A program made the translations under genes and the position numbers. From Hyaloscypha bicolor E (lineage: Eukaryota > Ascomycota > Leotiomycetes > Helotiales > Hyaloscyphaceae): a stretch of 64,000 nucleotides of DNA. Location: the NCBI RefSeq assembly GCF_002865645.1, contig NW_020194620.1:255353-319352 (forward strand), written 5' to 3'. The notes under the pieces are model-generated. The model was given only the letters and a program-made list of their open reading frames with translations, did no database searches and was not told where the DNA came from. Shown here piece after piece: positions 13,100 to 23,037 of the stretch; within the stretch, counting starts at the first letter, position 1; each line of letters begins with the position of its first letter.

Positions 13100-13270
13100 A
13101 GAGTCGTGTTTTAATAATATGACCCTGGCTGGGAGGTTTGTCAACGATGACAAAGTTGAGCATGAGGTGGCGCCACTCGATTATTTCCCTAGAACTATCG
13201 ACCTAAATCACAAGTGCAATATATCACTCTGAGAAATTATCTTCTATATTCAAGCTTTTTGTTGAATTGA

Positions 13271-13640
13271 TGCACTACCTTAGCTAGCTTACCAGTCCTT
13301 CCAGCACCATGTTCAACCACTACTTTAGGGTTCTCCACTCTCATTTGTCATGCGTCACTCGCTAAGCTTACCAAGCTTACTAGTATATCGTGATTTTGAT
13401 TACTTTTAATTTATCAGCTAATTTATAATATATCGGAGAAAGCGGGCTCGGCATTATTGATATCGCCAATAGGTAATGGGGACAAAGACCCTTACTTTGG
13501 ACACTTTCTCCTCTATATTCAGACTTCACTCTCTTGTATCTAGTCATCCTGCAGACTGTCAACCTCCAATATGTCGATTTTCCATCAATATATCGATCAT
13601 TTTCCAATACCTTTTTAATCCACGATATTCTCTCGAGTTC
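13271..13640 (-). repeat. Dispersed repeat, copy 1 (inverted relative to copy 2)
   Basis: The reverse complement of this stretch matches 55912-56250 over roughly 340 bases with scattered, mostly transition differences. Shared landmarks are TATTGGAGGTTGACAGTCTG, GTGTCCAAAGTAAGGGTCTT and GAGTGACGCATGACAAATGA. In both copies part of the repeat is open and gives related peptides (WRLTVCRMTRYKRVKS), which reflects shared ancestry rather than a proven gene. I could not identify terminal inverted repeats or target duplications, so its class is unknown. Confidence 0.8.
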
Positions 13641-14512
13641 AAGATATGTGGTGGCGTGGAGCTTTGCGGTGGAAATGACAGTTTCGCAATGGCGTATGGT
13701 CTCAAAGCTATAATCAAAGAGTGTAACGGCATTATGGGAGGCGAAAGACAGTTTCAATTCCCCGTTCCTATATTCCAGAGTGTAGAAGCCGTGCGGATGT
13801 ATAAGCTTGCCCCATAATGCAGGTACACTGCTCAGAGCGTTGCCATCCCAGAATTCGAAATGTTTCCCTTCTCAGTCTCTAGATTGCCAGTTTACAATCA
13901 CCCGAGAAAGACAGCCAGGCAGCGACACGCATCATTGCCCTCTCTTCCCCATCTTTTCCCCTCTTTTTCCTTTAGGGAAACCCCCCAAGATCTGATAAAT
14001 TAATTATCCCGACCGGTTCGTTCGGGTAAAACATGCTTACTTACCTTAGTCTTAACACTTCAAAGTATCGGATAATAGGATTCAGTAATCGGTGAAGGAA
14101 TTTAGAATTACTGGAGTTAAGTCTTAGATATTAGGTTTCTGTAACTTATGAGAACTACGCCTTTTAGAAAAGGGTTGGGGATTTGAAGTGTTCTGAGGGT
14201 CAAGCGAGGCGGTTCTCCTGATTGCTGGATGGGATTCGAGCCCCTTTCCGGACGATCAGTCAGCTGAATAATAGTACAAAACCACTCCCATTCAAGATAA
14301 GACTTTAAGTAAAGATATTATTTCTATAGATCTATGAGTCACACACATTCTATAAACAAACAGACTAAAACCAGAATGAGATGCACCAAGTAGTAAATCG
14401 AAGACTCCAAAGAATGCCATATCAAACCCTGTTGGAAACAATTCGCCACCTTTTATCTTCCATCACCAATCTATAATTCCAATCAATGCACCAAACGCTT
14501 CATGGCAGACAT
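13641..14512. other. Intergenic stretch without recognisable gene
   Basis: The region between the dispersed repeat and the leftward MFS gene has moderate A+T content and many stops. Nothing resembles a known protein or a structural RNA. A GGGATTCGAGCCCC string at about 14230 resembles a tRNA B box but does not fold into a T arm. Confidence 0.4.
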
Positions 14513-16301
14513 TCAAACAACACCAACAGAAATATTCAACCCCTTCAGGTTCCTCCATTCACTGGCCAAGCTGACAATCAAAGCCACTCCGGCACTGGCA
14601 ATCGCAATGGCCCATGCCGTATGCAGCCCATCCATGTACGCGTGTTGAATCCCCAGGAGCTAAGCCGCTGGAAACAAATTCTTGAGGTCTGTTGCTCCCA
14701 CAGCGAACACTTGAGCCGGGTTCACGCTCGGCACATAAATTGGTAGCTTCTTGAGCACCATATTCGCGAGCGCAGACTGGCCGGCAGCAACGAAGATAGC
14801 TCCACCGAGAGTCTGGCAGAAGAGTACCATTGCGGCAGATGATGGAAGATCCGCCACGCGAGAAATGGCCTGCGTAGCGATGATTGGGATCTGGAAACCG
14901 ACGCCGAGCCCCAGGCCAGCGATGATCTGGTACCCGATCCACGTCCCAGACGAGGAACCGATGTTAAGTGTGAAGATCAAACCGGCGCCGACAGTTGAGA
15001 CGAAACCGGAACCGATCATGAGAGGGACGAAGTGGCCTTTTGCTGTGATGTAGGAGCCGGATGCGATGGTGCCAAGCGTGACCGCTATGATCATGGCCAG
15101 GTTACGGACTCCGGACTCCTGTGGGCTGACGCCGGAAACGACTTGGAAGTAAAAGGGGAGGTAGTAGAGCAAGATGAAGAAGGCGCCGCCGACAGTGAAG
15201 ATATAAATCATACTGAAGTAATTTGTGCGCTCCTTCACAAGGCGGAATGGGATGATTGCACGCTCACCGTTGTACCACTGTAGGAAGATGAATAAGATAA
15301 TGAGGGCAACGCAGCCGGCCAGGGTACCGACCACGTCTAGGGAGTTCCAGGCTTTAGTGATACCGCCCCATTGGCGAGCTAAAATGTAACAAACGACGGC
15401 GGCCATGAGTGTCAATGTCCCCAAAGGATCCATTTGCAGGATTTTCTCTCTCAGAGGAGCTTTGACTGGGACAGAACTCAGAGGTATCTTAAAGAAGATG
15501 AAGATAATCAAGGCGGACATACCACCAACAGGAAGGTTCTGTGATCTAAGTTAGAATGGCATCAGAAGAAGAGTGTATTTTTGACGACTCACGATGTAGA
15601 AACACCATCTCCAAGACATCTTATCAAAGAAACCACCCCCAAGGAGCGGGCCGACGACAGAGGCAAGACCATAGGACACACCAATAACACCAGTATACGC
15701 AGGCCGAAGCTCTGGCTTGACAGCGAACCCGATGATCGTATAGGCACCGCTCGCGATGCCAGCTCCACCGACACCAGCAAGCGCACGACCAAAGATTAAC
15801 GCAGCCGGGTTAGGCGCAACACCACAGGTGAGACTGCCGACCTCGAAGATAAATACCGATAGCAAGAAGGTATATTTTAGGTCCCAGAACTTGAAGGCCT
15901 TACCCCAAGTGGATTGCAAGGCGGCGAGAGTTAGGAAGAAAGCTCGGCCAATCCACGCTGTGAAATCTTGAGACTTGAAAGTCCAAGAAATTGTTAGTAC
16001 ATGCCGCTATCGAATGCTCTCTTGTGAAAGCTTACATCAGTAATCTTTGGGATTGCGGTTGCGACAAGCGTCATATCTAACGAGACCAAGAAGACGCTGA
16101 GAGCGAGAGCCATAACGACAACTGCGAGTTTGAATCCACTAGCATACTCAACTCCAAGCTCGGAGGTAGCCCCTCTCTCCTCGTCCGGACCTAATTGCTC
16201 TGCCTTCTGATTGTTTGGATTCGGCTCATTGAAGTCGCTGGAGTCGAGATAGTCGATTCTTTCTCTTCAGGAGATAACTCCCTCATGTTGTTGTCCGACA
16301 T
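14513..16301 (-). pseudogene. MFS multidrug-type transporter (14-TM, DHA2-like), damaged
   Basis: Exons 16301-16037/16036, 15973-15593 and 15538-14660 encode an almost full-length proton-driven efflux pump: SLDMTLVATAIPKITD (motif in TM1), [54 protein letters not shown] (motif C, antiporter signature) and WRWCFYINLPVGG. Two lesions are visible. First, the ATG at 16301 opens MSDNNMRELSPEEK, but family sequence (IDYLDSSDFNEPN...) continues in another frame; one missing base near 16255-16265 would explain it. Second, the frame ends at a TAG (14660-14662) after LKNLFPAA, while family-like sequence (LLGIQHAYMDGLHTAWAIA...) continues in frame for about 50 more residues to a TGA at 14513-14515. The last helix would be lost. 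CAG-to-TAG is the change RIP typically makes. Sequencing error is a possible alternative for the single-base shift. Confidence 0.8.
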
Positions 16302-16384
16302 GGCTGCTATCTAAAATGTATGCTGTAGAAACAAGGAACTTGATTGATTTCGTTGAGAAGAAACTAGACAGAGCGCTAGTTCTG

Positions 16385-16640
16385 GGAGTTCTAAAGCTTA
16401 TTTCTCTACTAATATTAGGACCTTAATAGGCTAGGGGCACCCCGTTGAAGGCGCCGAACGGCGTGTGGGGCACAACTGCGTACGGGACATATCTGTATAT
16501 AAAGCATATCTATATTTAAAGTATATTCTCTACTAATACTAGGAGCTTAGGAGGCCAGGGGCACGGTGTTCGGCGCCTTTGGCGCCTTACAGGAGCGTAT
16601 ATATACCTATACCTTAAGTACGGGAAGCGTACGTATATCC
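16385..16640. repeat. Imperfect direct duplication with GGCGCC inverted segments
   Basis: TCTCTACTAATATTAGGACC (near 16402) and TCTCTACTAATACTAGGAGC (near 16527) begin two related units of about 120 bp that each run into a GGGGCAC block. The first contains GGCGCCGAACGGCG, the second GTTCGGCGCCTTTGGCGCC, so short inverted segments are also present. It looks like transposon debris upstream of the MFS gene. Confidence 0.5.
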
Positions 16641-16799
16641 TTGAGGATATATTTCCTAAGCGATTACAAGTAAAGGACAGAGAGACGTGCGTCTTGCCCA
16701 CCTTTTGTACGTATACCGGGGGCTAAAGAATAGCCGAAAAAGAAAGCCTTACTTTACGATAAAATTATAAAAATTAGCTTGCGAAATGCGGGGGAAGGG

Positions 16800-17640
16800 G
16801 GCTAGAAGGGAATCCAATTCTCGATTGCATAAGCACCCGTTCTAGGGTTTACCCAGAGAAGGTACTTATGCATTCTAATCAGAGTTAGCCTCCTGTCATT
16901 TCCCCTTTGGGCGTACACCCATGTTTTAGGAATGCTACGCGAGCAAAACAGGGGTGTTGCAGGGGTTGGCAGGGGCACACTGATTTTCTTTCCAATACGT
17001 ACGGAAGACTCAAGGCTCGTAAGAAGATGTTTTGTGCTAGAATATAAGCTCAACCCAAAGCCGTTAGACAGATTATATAGCAAAGGTAATAGTCGATCAT
17101 AAAGTCATCTGTACGTCAGGCACATCAGCAGCGGGCGTTTCACGGGTGAAGCCATGACCTGGAAGCGGTCGTAACCATTTCCACCAAGAAACACACTCTT
17201 GCACCCTAGCACAGTCACGCTGACAGCCATTTAGCTCGTATTTCGTCCACCTTGTAGTAAATGGCTGGGCTTTAGAATCATATGCCCTCAAGTGGTGTGC
17301 TGACAGAGGTGGGTGAAGGACGGACAAAACGTCGCTGATTTCGTCTGACCCTCGGCCGACCAAATTTATCCAATGTGACACTACTGGGCCTCGCTCTAAC
17401 CCTCCGGGTGGTTGAAACGATGAGTCAGCCAGAAATAACTCTATCGCATTGTATCCATTTCTTTCTCGTGCCGTCCACAATCATCACAGCCGTTTTCTGT
17501 CCGAACGCTCGAAAGGGGCAGTCACGTGACGTGGAGTCAACCGATGAGATTGTTGAACTAGCTAAAGCAATATAGCTAGGGTCACGTGCTTGCAATGTAA
17601 ACCAAGTAAAACGTACTGAATTGACTGCTGTTCTACAGTG
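16800..17640. other. Unassigned stretch, possible mobile-element debris
   Basis: Two leftward open frames (17083-16802 and 17480-17097) lie here but I recognise no domain in either product. TCACGTG motifs occur at about 17522 and 17581. I treat the stretch as non-genic for now. Confidence 0.35.
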
Positions 17641-17726
17641 GTAAGTAGCCCGTATATATAGCCCTGAACCCCCTAAGTCACATGTACTAAATCCCTATGC
17701 CAGCTGAACCGATTACAGCTATACAG

Positions 17727-17852
17727 GATATTCCAGCCGTACATGGTATTCCAGCTATACAGGGTATTCCAGCTATACAGGGTATTCCAGCTGGACAGGG
17801 TATTCCAGCCGTACAGGGTATTCCAGCTATACAGGGTATTCCAGCTGGACAG
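17727..17852. repeat. 18-bp minisatellite, seven copies
   Basis: Units of the form GGTATTCCAGCTATACAG repeat seven times, varying mainly at three positions (TAT/TGG/CGT). A partial unit precedes it at about 17711 and GGTATT follows. Read rightward the array gives GIPAIQ/GIPAGQ/GIPAVQ hexapeptides inside a 68-residue open frame (17697-17903). Read leftward it gives AGIPCI/AGIPCT/AGIPCP inside a 63-residue frame. Neither frame has signal or domain features, so I annotate the DNA repeat rather than a gene. Confidence 0.9.
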
Positions 17853-18122
17853 GGTATTAAGCTAGTGCACAGCCCCATGGCGTTCGGTTCCAGGGCTTAC
17901 TAAGCCTATTAGGGGCCTCAGGCCCCTAATTTCAACAGAGATCAAGGCAAAAGAGTGTGTCCCGACATACAGCTCAATAGACTCTCAAGTTACTTTTGCT
18001 CTTGGATTCACGAAGCATTTATGATACCTTGCCTACTCTGAGTTTCCGTTGTGGGACAAGTTGTTGCTGAGAACCGATAAAGTGTTTCCTACCTTCACCG
18101 CAGACACAGAACGGGGTTTCAG

Positions 18123-18230
18123 TTGAACCATAGTATCGCTTAAGTTGAACCATAGTATCGCTTAAGTTGAACCATATTATCAAACTCTGCATATGCTCGT
18201 TTATTTAACTTATCCATAGTATCGCTTAAG
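18123..18230. repeat. 22-bp tandem repeat plus a separated copy
   Basis: TTGAACCATAGTATCGCTTAAG occurs at 18123-18144 and 18145-18166, partly again from 18167, and as a shortened copy ending at 18230. Short subterminal repeats like this are common at ends of DNA transposons, but I cannot find the partner end. Confidence 0.75.
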
Positions 18231-18485
18231 GAAGCGAGACAGCTAGCCGAGTAAATGAATAGGTTTTGTGGCAGTTATATTTTGGCATGTGCTCTGCATA
18301 TGTATAGCCTATGGGCTATACGGGCTAGAAAGGTTCGGGTTAGTCCCGAGCTTGCGAGGGGGCTTAGGGTCAGGGCTTAGGGTCAGTCCGGGGGGTTCGG
18401 GGGCGGCGAGAGCCCCCCGCATTGGGATATATTAAAGCGTAAAGGCCCTACGGATTAGGATTAGCATATGCTAAGTATATGGGTT

Positions 18486-18655
18486 CCATATACCGAGTAT
18501 ATGCTTGAGTAATAGTAATAATAAAGCCAGATATATTCTAATTTACTTATGTGCTTATTAGTAATAGAGGTTCAGTATATACCAAGCATATGCTTGAGTA
18601 ATAGTAATAGTAAAGCATTCTAACTTACTTATATGCTTCTTAGTAGTAAATATTA
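18486..18655. repeat. Tandem duplication of about 85 bp
   Basis: Two neighbouring units share ATATGCTTGAGTAATAGTAA, a following TAAAGC block and CTTACTTATRTGCTTMTTAGTA. They sit among AGCATATGCT palindromes (near 18465 and 18655). It appears to be non-coding repeat debris. Confidence 0.65.
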
Positions 18656-19713
18656 AGCATATGCTAGGAGTATGCCTAGCTGGCGCCTGGCGGGCCGTTG
18701 GGAGGAGGTCGGGAATGGAAGGAGTGTGTGAACGAGGACAGGTGTCTGTATCATTAAAGCTAGTAGACACAGAGTGGTTTTTGGTAAGGAAAGTTGGTCC
18801 ATATTATGGAAAATACAAGGGTATTCTCGCTACTGATAATATGGTTCAACTACTGGCTCACATAGAATACAGGCAATCGGGGAATGCAACTTTCTTAGAG
18901 AGGGATCTTTGTGGATTGGCGAAATCAAGGCCGAACCTTGAAATATTATGAAGTGCAGCCGGCGCTATGCAATGGTGGTATAATTTATCCGGGATGTGAA
19001 AGATTGAATCACACATGTACTGTACGAACTTCGAAGTACACATTCTCCGATCTCCATTTTTTTATCCCCACCCATCCCCGAAATTTCAAAACCCACGGAG
19101 CGACTGGAATCATGCTCGTATCACAAACGCGGCGCGATAAGGCCAACGACGTTATAAAAACCATCGACTAGTATGCAAAGAAAAGTGTTCAAGACTTTGC
19201 TACGAAGATTGCGGTATAAAGTGACCGGATTACGGGGCATTTACGCTCGCGTAAGGGGCTTAGCGTATCCGGGGTGTGATTTAAGGTACTACACCCCCTA
19301 TAAGCCTTGTAGCTCTGGGCTTGAAGCTCTCAATCACGGCTGTGAGACATTTACAAAGTCGTAGAACATCTTCAAGAGGATATCACTAGCTGGGAGTGGC
19401 GACTCTGCCCCTGTAAGTACAAGGGATATGCCTTCTAAAGGTGTAGTACCCCTTATTCACAGTTTGCAGGGTGCTTATAGACGAGTAGCCTGGAAATATA
19501 GGGGGCTTTAGTAGTTGAGTGTAGTAGAAAGTGGCCTGAAAGTCAACTTGAGGTACAAATGCCCTGTGATCCCGTCGCTTTATGCCGCAATCTTCGGATT
19601 GCTTTAAGCGCCAGAAAAATCACTCTCACTTCCTCTAGCCATTCCTCACCCCCAATCTCAAGTCCAATATCGCCGGGTTTCTCAACTTCCATGCCACCCA
19701 CTGACCCTCATTT

Positions 19714-19945
19714 CAGATCTTCTCCTTGTTTCCACAGCTACAGCACTTCCGCTTCGGGACGAGCATATTGATACCAAATATACATTCATCATATGAAGCA
19801 CGCGGCTTGTGGCCACAGTTGGCGCATTTGACGCATAAATATGGGTTATCAGATTTACCGCTCTTTTGCTTGACAGGTGCGTGCTTTGCGGCTGCTGAGT
19901 TTGGATCGATGTAATCGGGGGTATTTCCTCGAGAGGATATTCAGA
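19714..19945 (-). pseudogene. Cys-rich zinc-binding-like protein fragment
   Basis: Reading leftward, the frame ending at TGA 19716-19714 encodes NPYLCVKCANCGHKPRAS followed by a CCSCGN block, with regularly spaced cysteines like a zinc ribbon. Just upstream, a different frame reads sensibly (KIFIPHSEYPLEEIPP) and then breaks, while the cysteine frame has a stop above it, so a frameshift near 19920 is likely. It lies next to another Cys-rich gene (20402-20998), but the two are not obviously alignable. Confidence 0.45.
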
Positions 19946-20401
19946 GTGCGGGATGAATATTTTATGTGTTTTCTTTGTGATCTGGCGGAGTGGACTGTTT
20001 AAGGTTGTGTTTGGAGGGTGGCGGAGTTTGTAACGAGACTCTGGATTGACGAGGGGTCTTTATGCTTCACGGGTTTGGGGACTAATAAAGTGAATCAGTC
20101 ATGGTTCGATTCCCGAATGTGGTAAGTGTCAATCATCAATCTATAATAGAACAATGACTCGAGCATATTTGCTCTTTCCAGAGCGCGAAGAATGAAACAC
20201 CATTCACTTGAACGATGGATTTGGTCTCTTCGTACTTTCGAAAACTAGAAGCATGACATGACGATCATCTATTTTTATCAAAAATAGGTTAGTCATACTA
20301 CAAATTTGCGCCTGAAGTTCACATAAAAATATTTACTCATGATACGATATCCCCCTCCCCATCTCTAATCAATATCCCACTCAAGAATAAAGTTTGTTCA
20401 A

Positions 20402-20998
20402 ATGCTAAAACAACTCAAAGGCTTCGTCAGCAGCTCGCCACCAGCGAAGCCGCAGCTTCCACCTCCATGCAACCACCCCTACTGCACCTGCACCCACCCA
20501 GCCTACTGTCTCAGAACCCTTGGCGAAGAGACCATCTCCCTCTCAGATGTTCATTCCATCAACACCCTAATATCCGACCACTTCTCTGGCCACGAAGTGG
20601 ACTATGGATGGGACTCTGACGAAGGCTGGTTCGAGTTTTGCCACAGATGTCACCAGGAACGCTGCCAGGACTGTCAGAGAGGGGATCTAACCCAAGTGAC
20701 GAATTTCGAGGATGTGTTGACGTTTGAGACCCGAGAGGTGTGGATTTGTAGTCCCTGCAAGCATAGACGGTGTCCAGGTTGGAAGTTGAACATTGCGAGT
20801 GCATGTGCGAAATGTAGACATGGAGTTTGTGCGGAGTGTATGGTTGGGGGAGATGAGAAAAGAGGGTTATTCTGTTGTCGATGTACATGGGAGAAGAACT
20901 TAGTGAATTGTGTAGAAGGAGAGGCTTCGACGGAAACCCGGATAACCGGGAGTGAGGAAAGTGGATTCGCAAAGGATAGTGTGGACATCTTGTGTTAA
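20402..20998 (+). CDS. Small Cys/His-rich protein, unknown function
   Basis: A single-exon gene of 198 residues. After a Pro-rich N-terminus it contains about 25 cysteines in pairs: CNHPYCTCTHPAYC, FCHRCHQERCQDC, CSPCKHRRCPGW, CAKCRHGVCAECM and FCCRCTW. The C-x2-C spacing and accompanying histidines suggest several zinc sites, like the small RING-like or zinc-ribbon proteins common and uncharacterised in filamentous fungi. No signal peptide or membrane helix is present, so it is probably cytosolic or nuclear. The tail is Ser/Thr/Glu-rich and without cysteines until a terminal DILC. Function cannot be named. Codon use and an open frame with this much pattern support a real gene. Confidence 0.75.
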   Translation: MLKQLKGFVSSSPPAKPQLPPPCNHPYCTCTHPAYCLRTLGEETISLSDVHSINTLISDHFSGHEVDYGWDSDEGWFEFCHRCHQERCQDCQRGDLTQVTNFEDVLTFETREVWICSPCKHRRCPGWKLNIASACAKCRHGVCAECMVGGDEKRGLFCCRCTWEKNLVNCVEGEASTETRITGSEESGFAKDSVDILC

Positions 20999-21196
20999 AA
21001 GGAACTATTCCGAGCCACCAACTTAAGATGGAGGGTGGAGATTGCGGAAGTCATCATTGGAGGGATTAGAAACGAGTGACAGTGACAAGAATCAAGGCTG
21101 GGAGAGCGAGGTTTGCAGTGAGGGCTAGGCAGAGTAAACTCTGGCGAAGCTGACTGGCGAAGTCGTTTTCTGTAGTAAATGACATGCAGTGACATT

Positions 21197-23037
21197 CTAT
21201 GCCTTCACAACTTCAAACCCATTCCACCCATCCAAAGCCTCCCGACATTCAATAATGTAGTTCGGAATCCCCCCAGCATAGTTAACCTGCTCAAATGCCT
21301 TCCCAGGCATACTTCCACCCATGTACGTTGATTTCGTTGTCGGAAACAAACTCGCATTGCTGATGTCATTGATGCGCTGCTTCCACACTTTGGTGGCCGT
21401 CGTTGTGGGGTTGATGTACTTGATGCTCTGGCGTTCCATCTTGCGGATGCAGTCGACGATCCACCGGCCCTGAACTTCAACAGTGCTTGGACCGTTTGAA
21501 AGAAGTGTTGGGCCGTGTGGACCATAGAGATGGAACATGTTCGGGTACCCGGACACCGTCATGCCAAGGTAGGTGTTCGCTGCCGCTTTCCACTCATCAT
21601 GGAGATTGGTGTTGTTGATACTTTTGAGGCCCATGTGGGTCATGCCACCGGTTGTGATATCCTGTCTTGAATATTAGCTACAATGCATATCTTGGGGGTG
21701 GTTCGGGAGTCTGACAAAACCTGTAGCTATGGCGACGACGTCGAATTCTTCGTGGCTGCCGTCCTCGAGCTTGATACCTGTCTCGGTGAACTCGGTAATG
21801 GGGTTGTTCTTGATGTCGATGATATCAACATTGGGCCTGTTGAATTGCTCGTAGTAGTTCTGCTCCAGACAGGGCCTCTTTACGCCGAAGAAGTGCGGCA
21901 TCTTCAGTGGTGCCAAGATGTCCCGCTTCCTGGGGTCGCCAATTCGATTTCTTACATGCTTGGCCCAGAAATTGTATGCTTCCTTGTTGGCATCAGCATT
22001 TACCAGCATGTCCTTGTAGTTGCCAATCCAGAAGCGGAATCCTCCGTAGTCCCACAGCTTGTGGTAAAATGCCTCACGATCTTCTGGGGAATCATCGAAT
22101 GTATTCTTCTCATACAGAGTGTAGAAGAATCCACCAAAGCACTTTTCGCGGTATTCGAAAAGGCGGTAGTACCACTGCTTTCCGAGATTCTGTTCTTCTG
22201 GGGTGAGCATGCGCTTTTGCATAGGGATTGCCAGATTGGGTGTCCGTTGGTACACTTTCATCTCGCCGACTTCGGGTCCCCATTCCTGGGCAATTTGAAC
22301 CCCAGAGGCGCCCGTGCCAATTACCGCGCAACGCTTTCCCTTAACGTTGACACCTTCCTCGGGCCAGAAAGAAGAATGGTGAATGACCCCCTTGAACTTA
22401 TCAAGGCCTTTGAAGGGTGGGATGTAGCGCTTGGATGCCTACAAATGTAAGTCAGGGTCCAGCATGGAAAGAGTCTGGCATGCGTACAAATCCAGCGGCG
22501 ACAATGAAATACTTTGCCTTTGCCACACGACCGTCTTCGGTCTCGACGTGCCACTTCCCTTCAGAAGGTTTGAATTGCGCACCAGTTACAACTGTTTCGA
22601 ACGAACAATCCTTCTTGATATCGAGAACCTTGTCCACATGGTCAAAGTAAGCTCGAAGCTCTTGATAATTCGGGTAGTTGGTAGTCCATGTCCAATCTTT
22701 GTAGACCTCTGGCCAAGAGAACTGATACTCAGGTACCTCAGAGTCAACTCGGGCTCCGGGATAGCGATTCCAGCGCCAAGTTCCGCCGAGGTCGGTGCCA
22801 GCTTCATAAATGACTGCCCGAAGACCATGCTCTCGGAGTGTTTTGAGACAGAAAACACCACCTAAGATTAATGTGAGTTTTGCGGGCCATTGAAGTTGTG
22901 CTGGTATAATGCATACCGAAACCTCCTCCTACAATAATAACATCAACGTCCAAATCATCGGCGTAGGGTCCGATGTTGCTACGACGGTGGGAGTATTGTG
23001 TCAGTTCAGTTTTCATGCCCTTATCGATGGAACCCAT
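21197..23037 (-). CDS. Type I Baeyer-Villiger flavin monooxygenase
   Basis: Four exons (23037-22917, 22861-22488, 22438-21716, 21661-21197) join in frame to 560 residues. The first junction builds the FAD-binding motif VDVIIVGGGFGGVFCL (GxGxxG-type). The second exon continues with GTDLGGTWRWNRYPGARVDS, typical of cyclohexanone/phenylacetone-type enzymes. The Baeyer-Villiger fingerprint FxGxxxHxxxWP is complete (FKGVIHHSSFWP), and the NADPH-binding Rossmann motif follows as VIGTGASGVQIAQEW. The third junction joins IATGF to DITTGG, a conserved ATGF-D pattern. These enzymes insert one oxygen atom from O2 next to a ketone carbonyl, making esters or lactones, using FAD and NADPH. No signal peptide is evident. 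Neighbours give no clear pathway. No damage is seen. Confidence 0.93.

Noticed and set aside
14220..14245. GGGATTCGAGCCCC, second B-box-like string
   Set aside because: Does not fold into a tRNA arm and lacks an upstream A box.
17097..17480. 127-residue leftward open frame
   Set aside because: No start context, no recognisable domain, and surrounded by repeat debris.
17727..18230. Tandem arrays as a CRISPR-like structure
   Set aside because: Units are head-to-tail without unique spacers, in a eukaryotic genome; they are minisatellites.
18356..18390. CTTAGGGTCAG repeats as interstitial telomere sequence
   Set aside because: Only two TTAGGG hexamers separated by TCAGGGC; too short and irregular.
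20100..20125. GGTTCGATTCC, a tRNA B-box-like string
   Set aside because: Flanking bases do not form a 5-bp T stem and no acceptor stem or A box is found at the right spacing.
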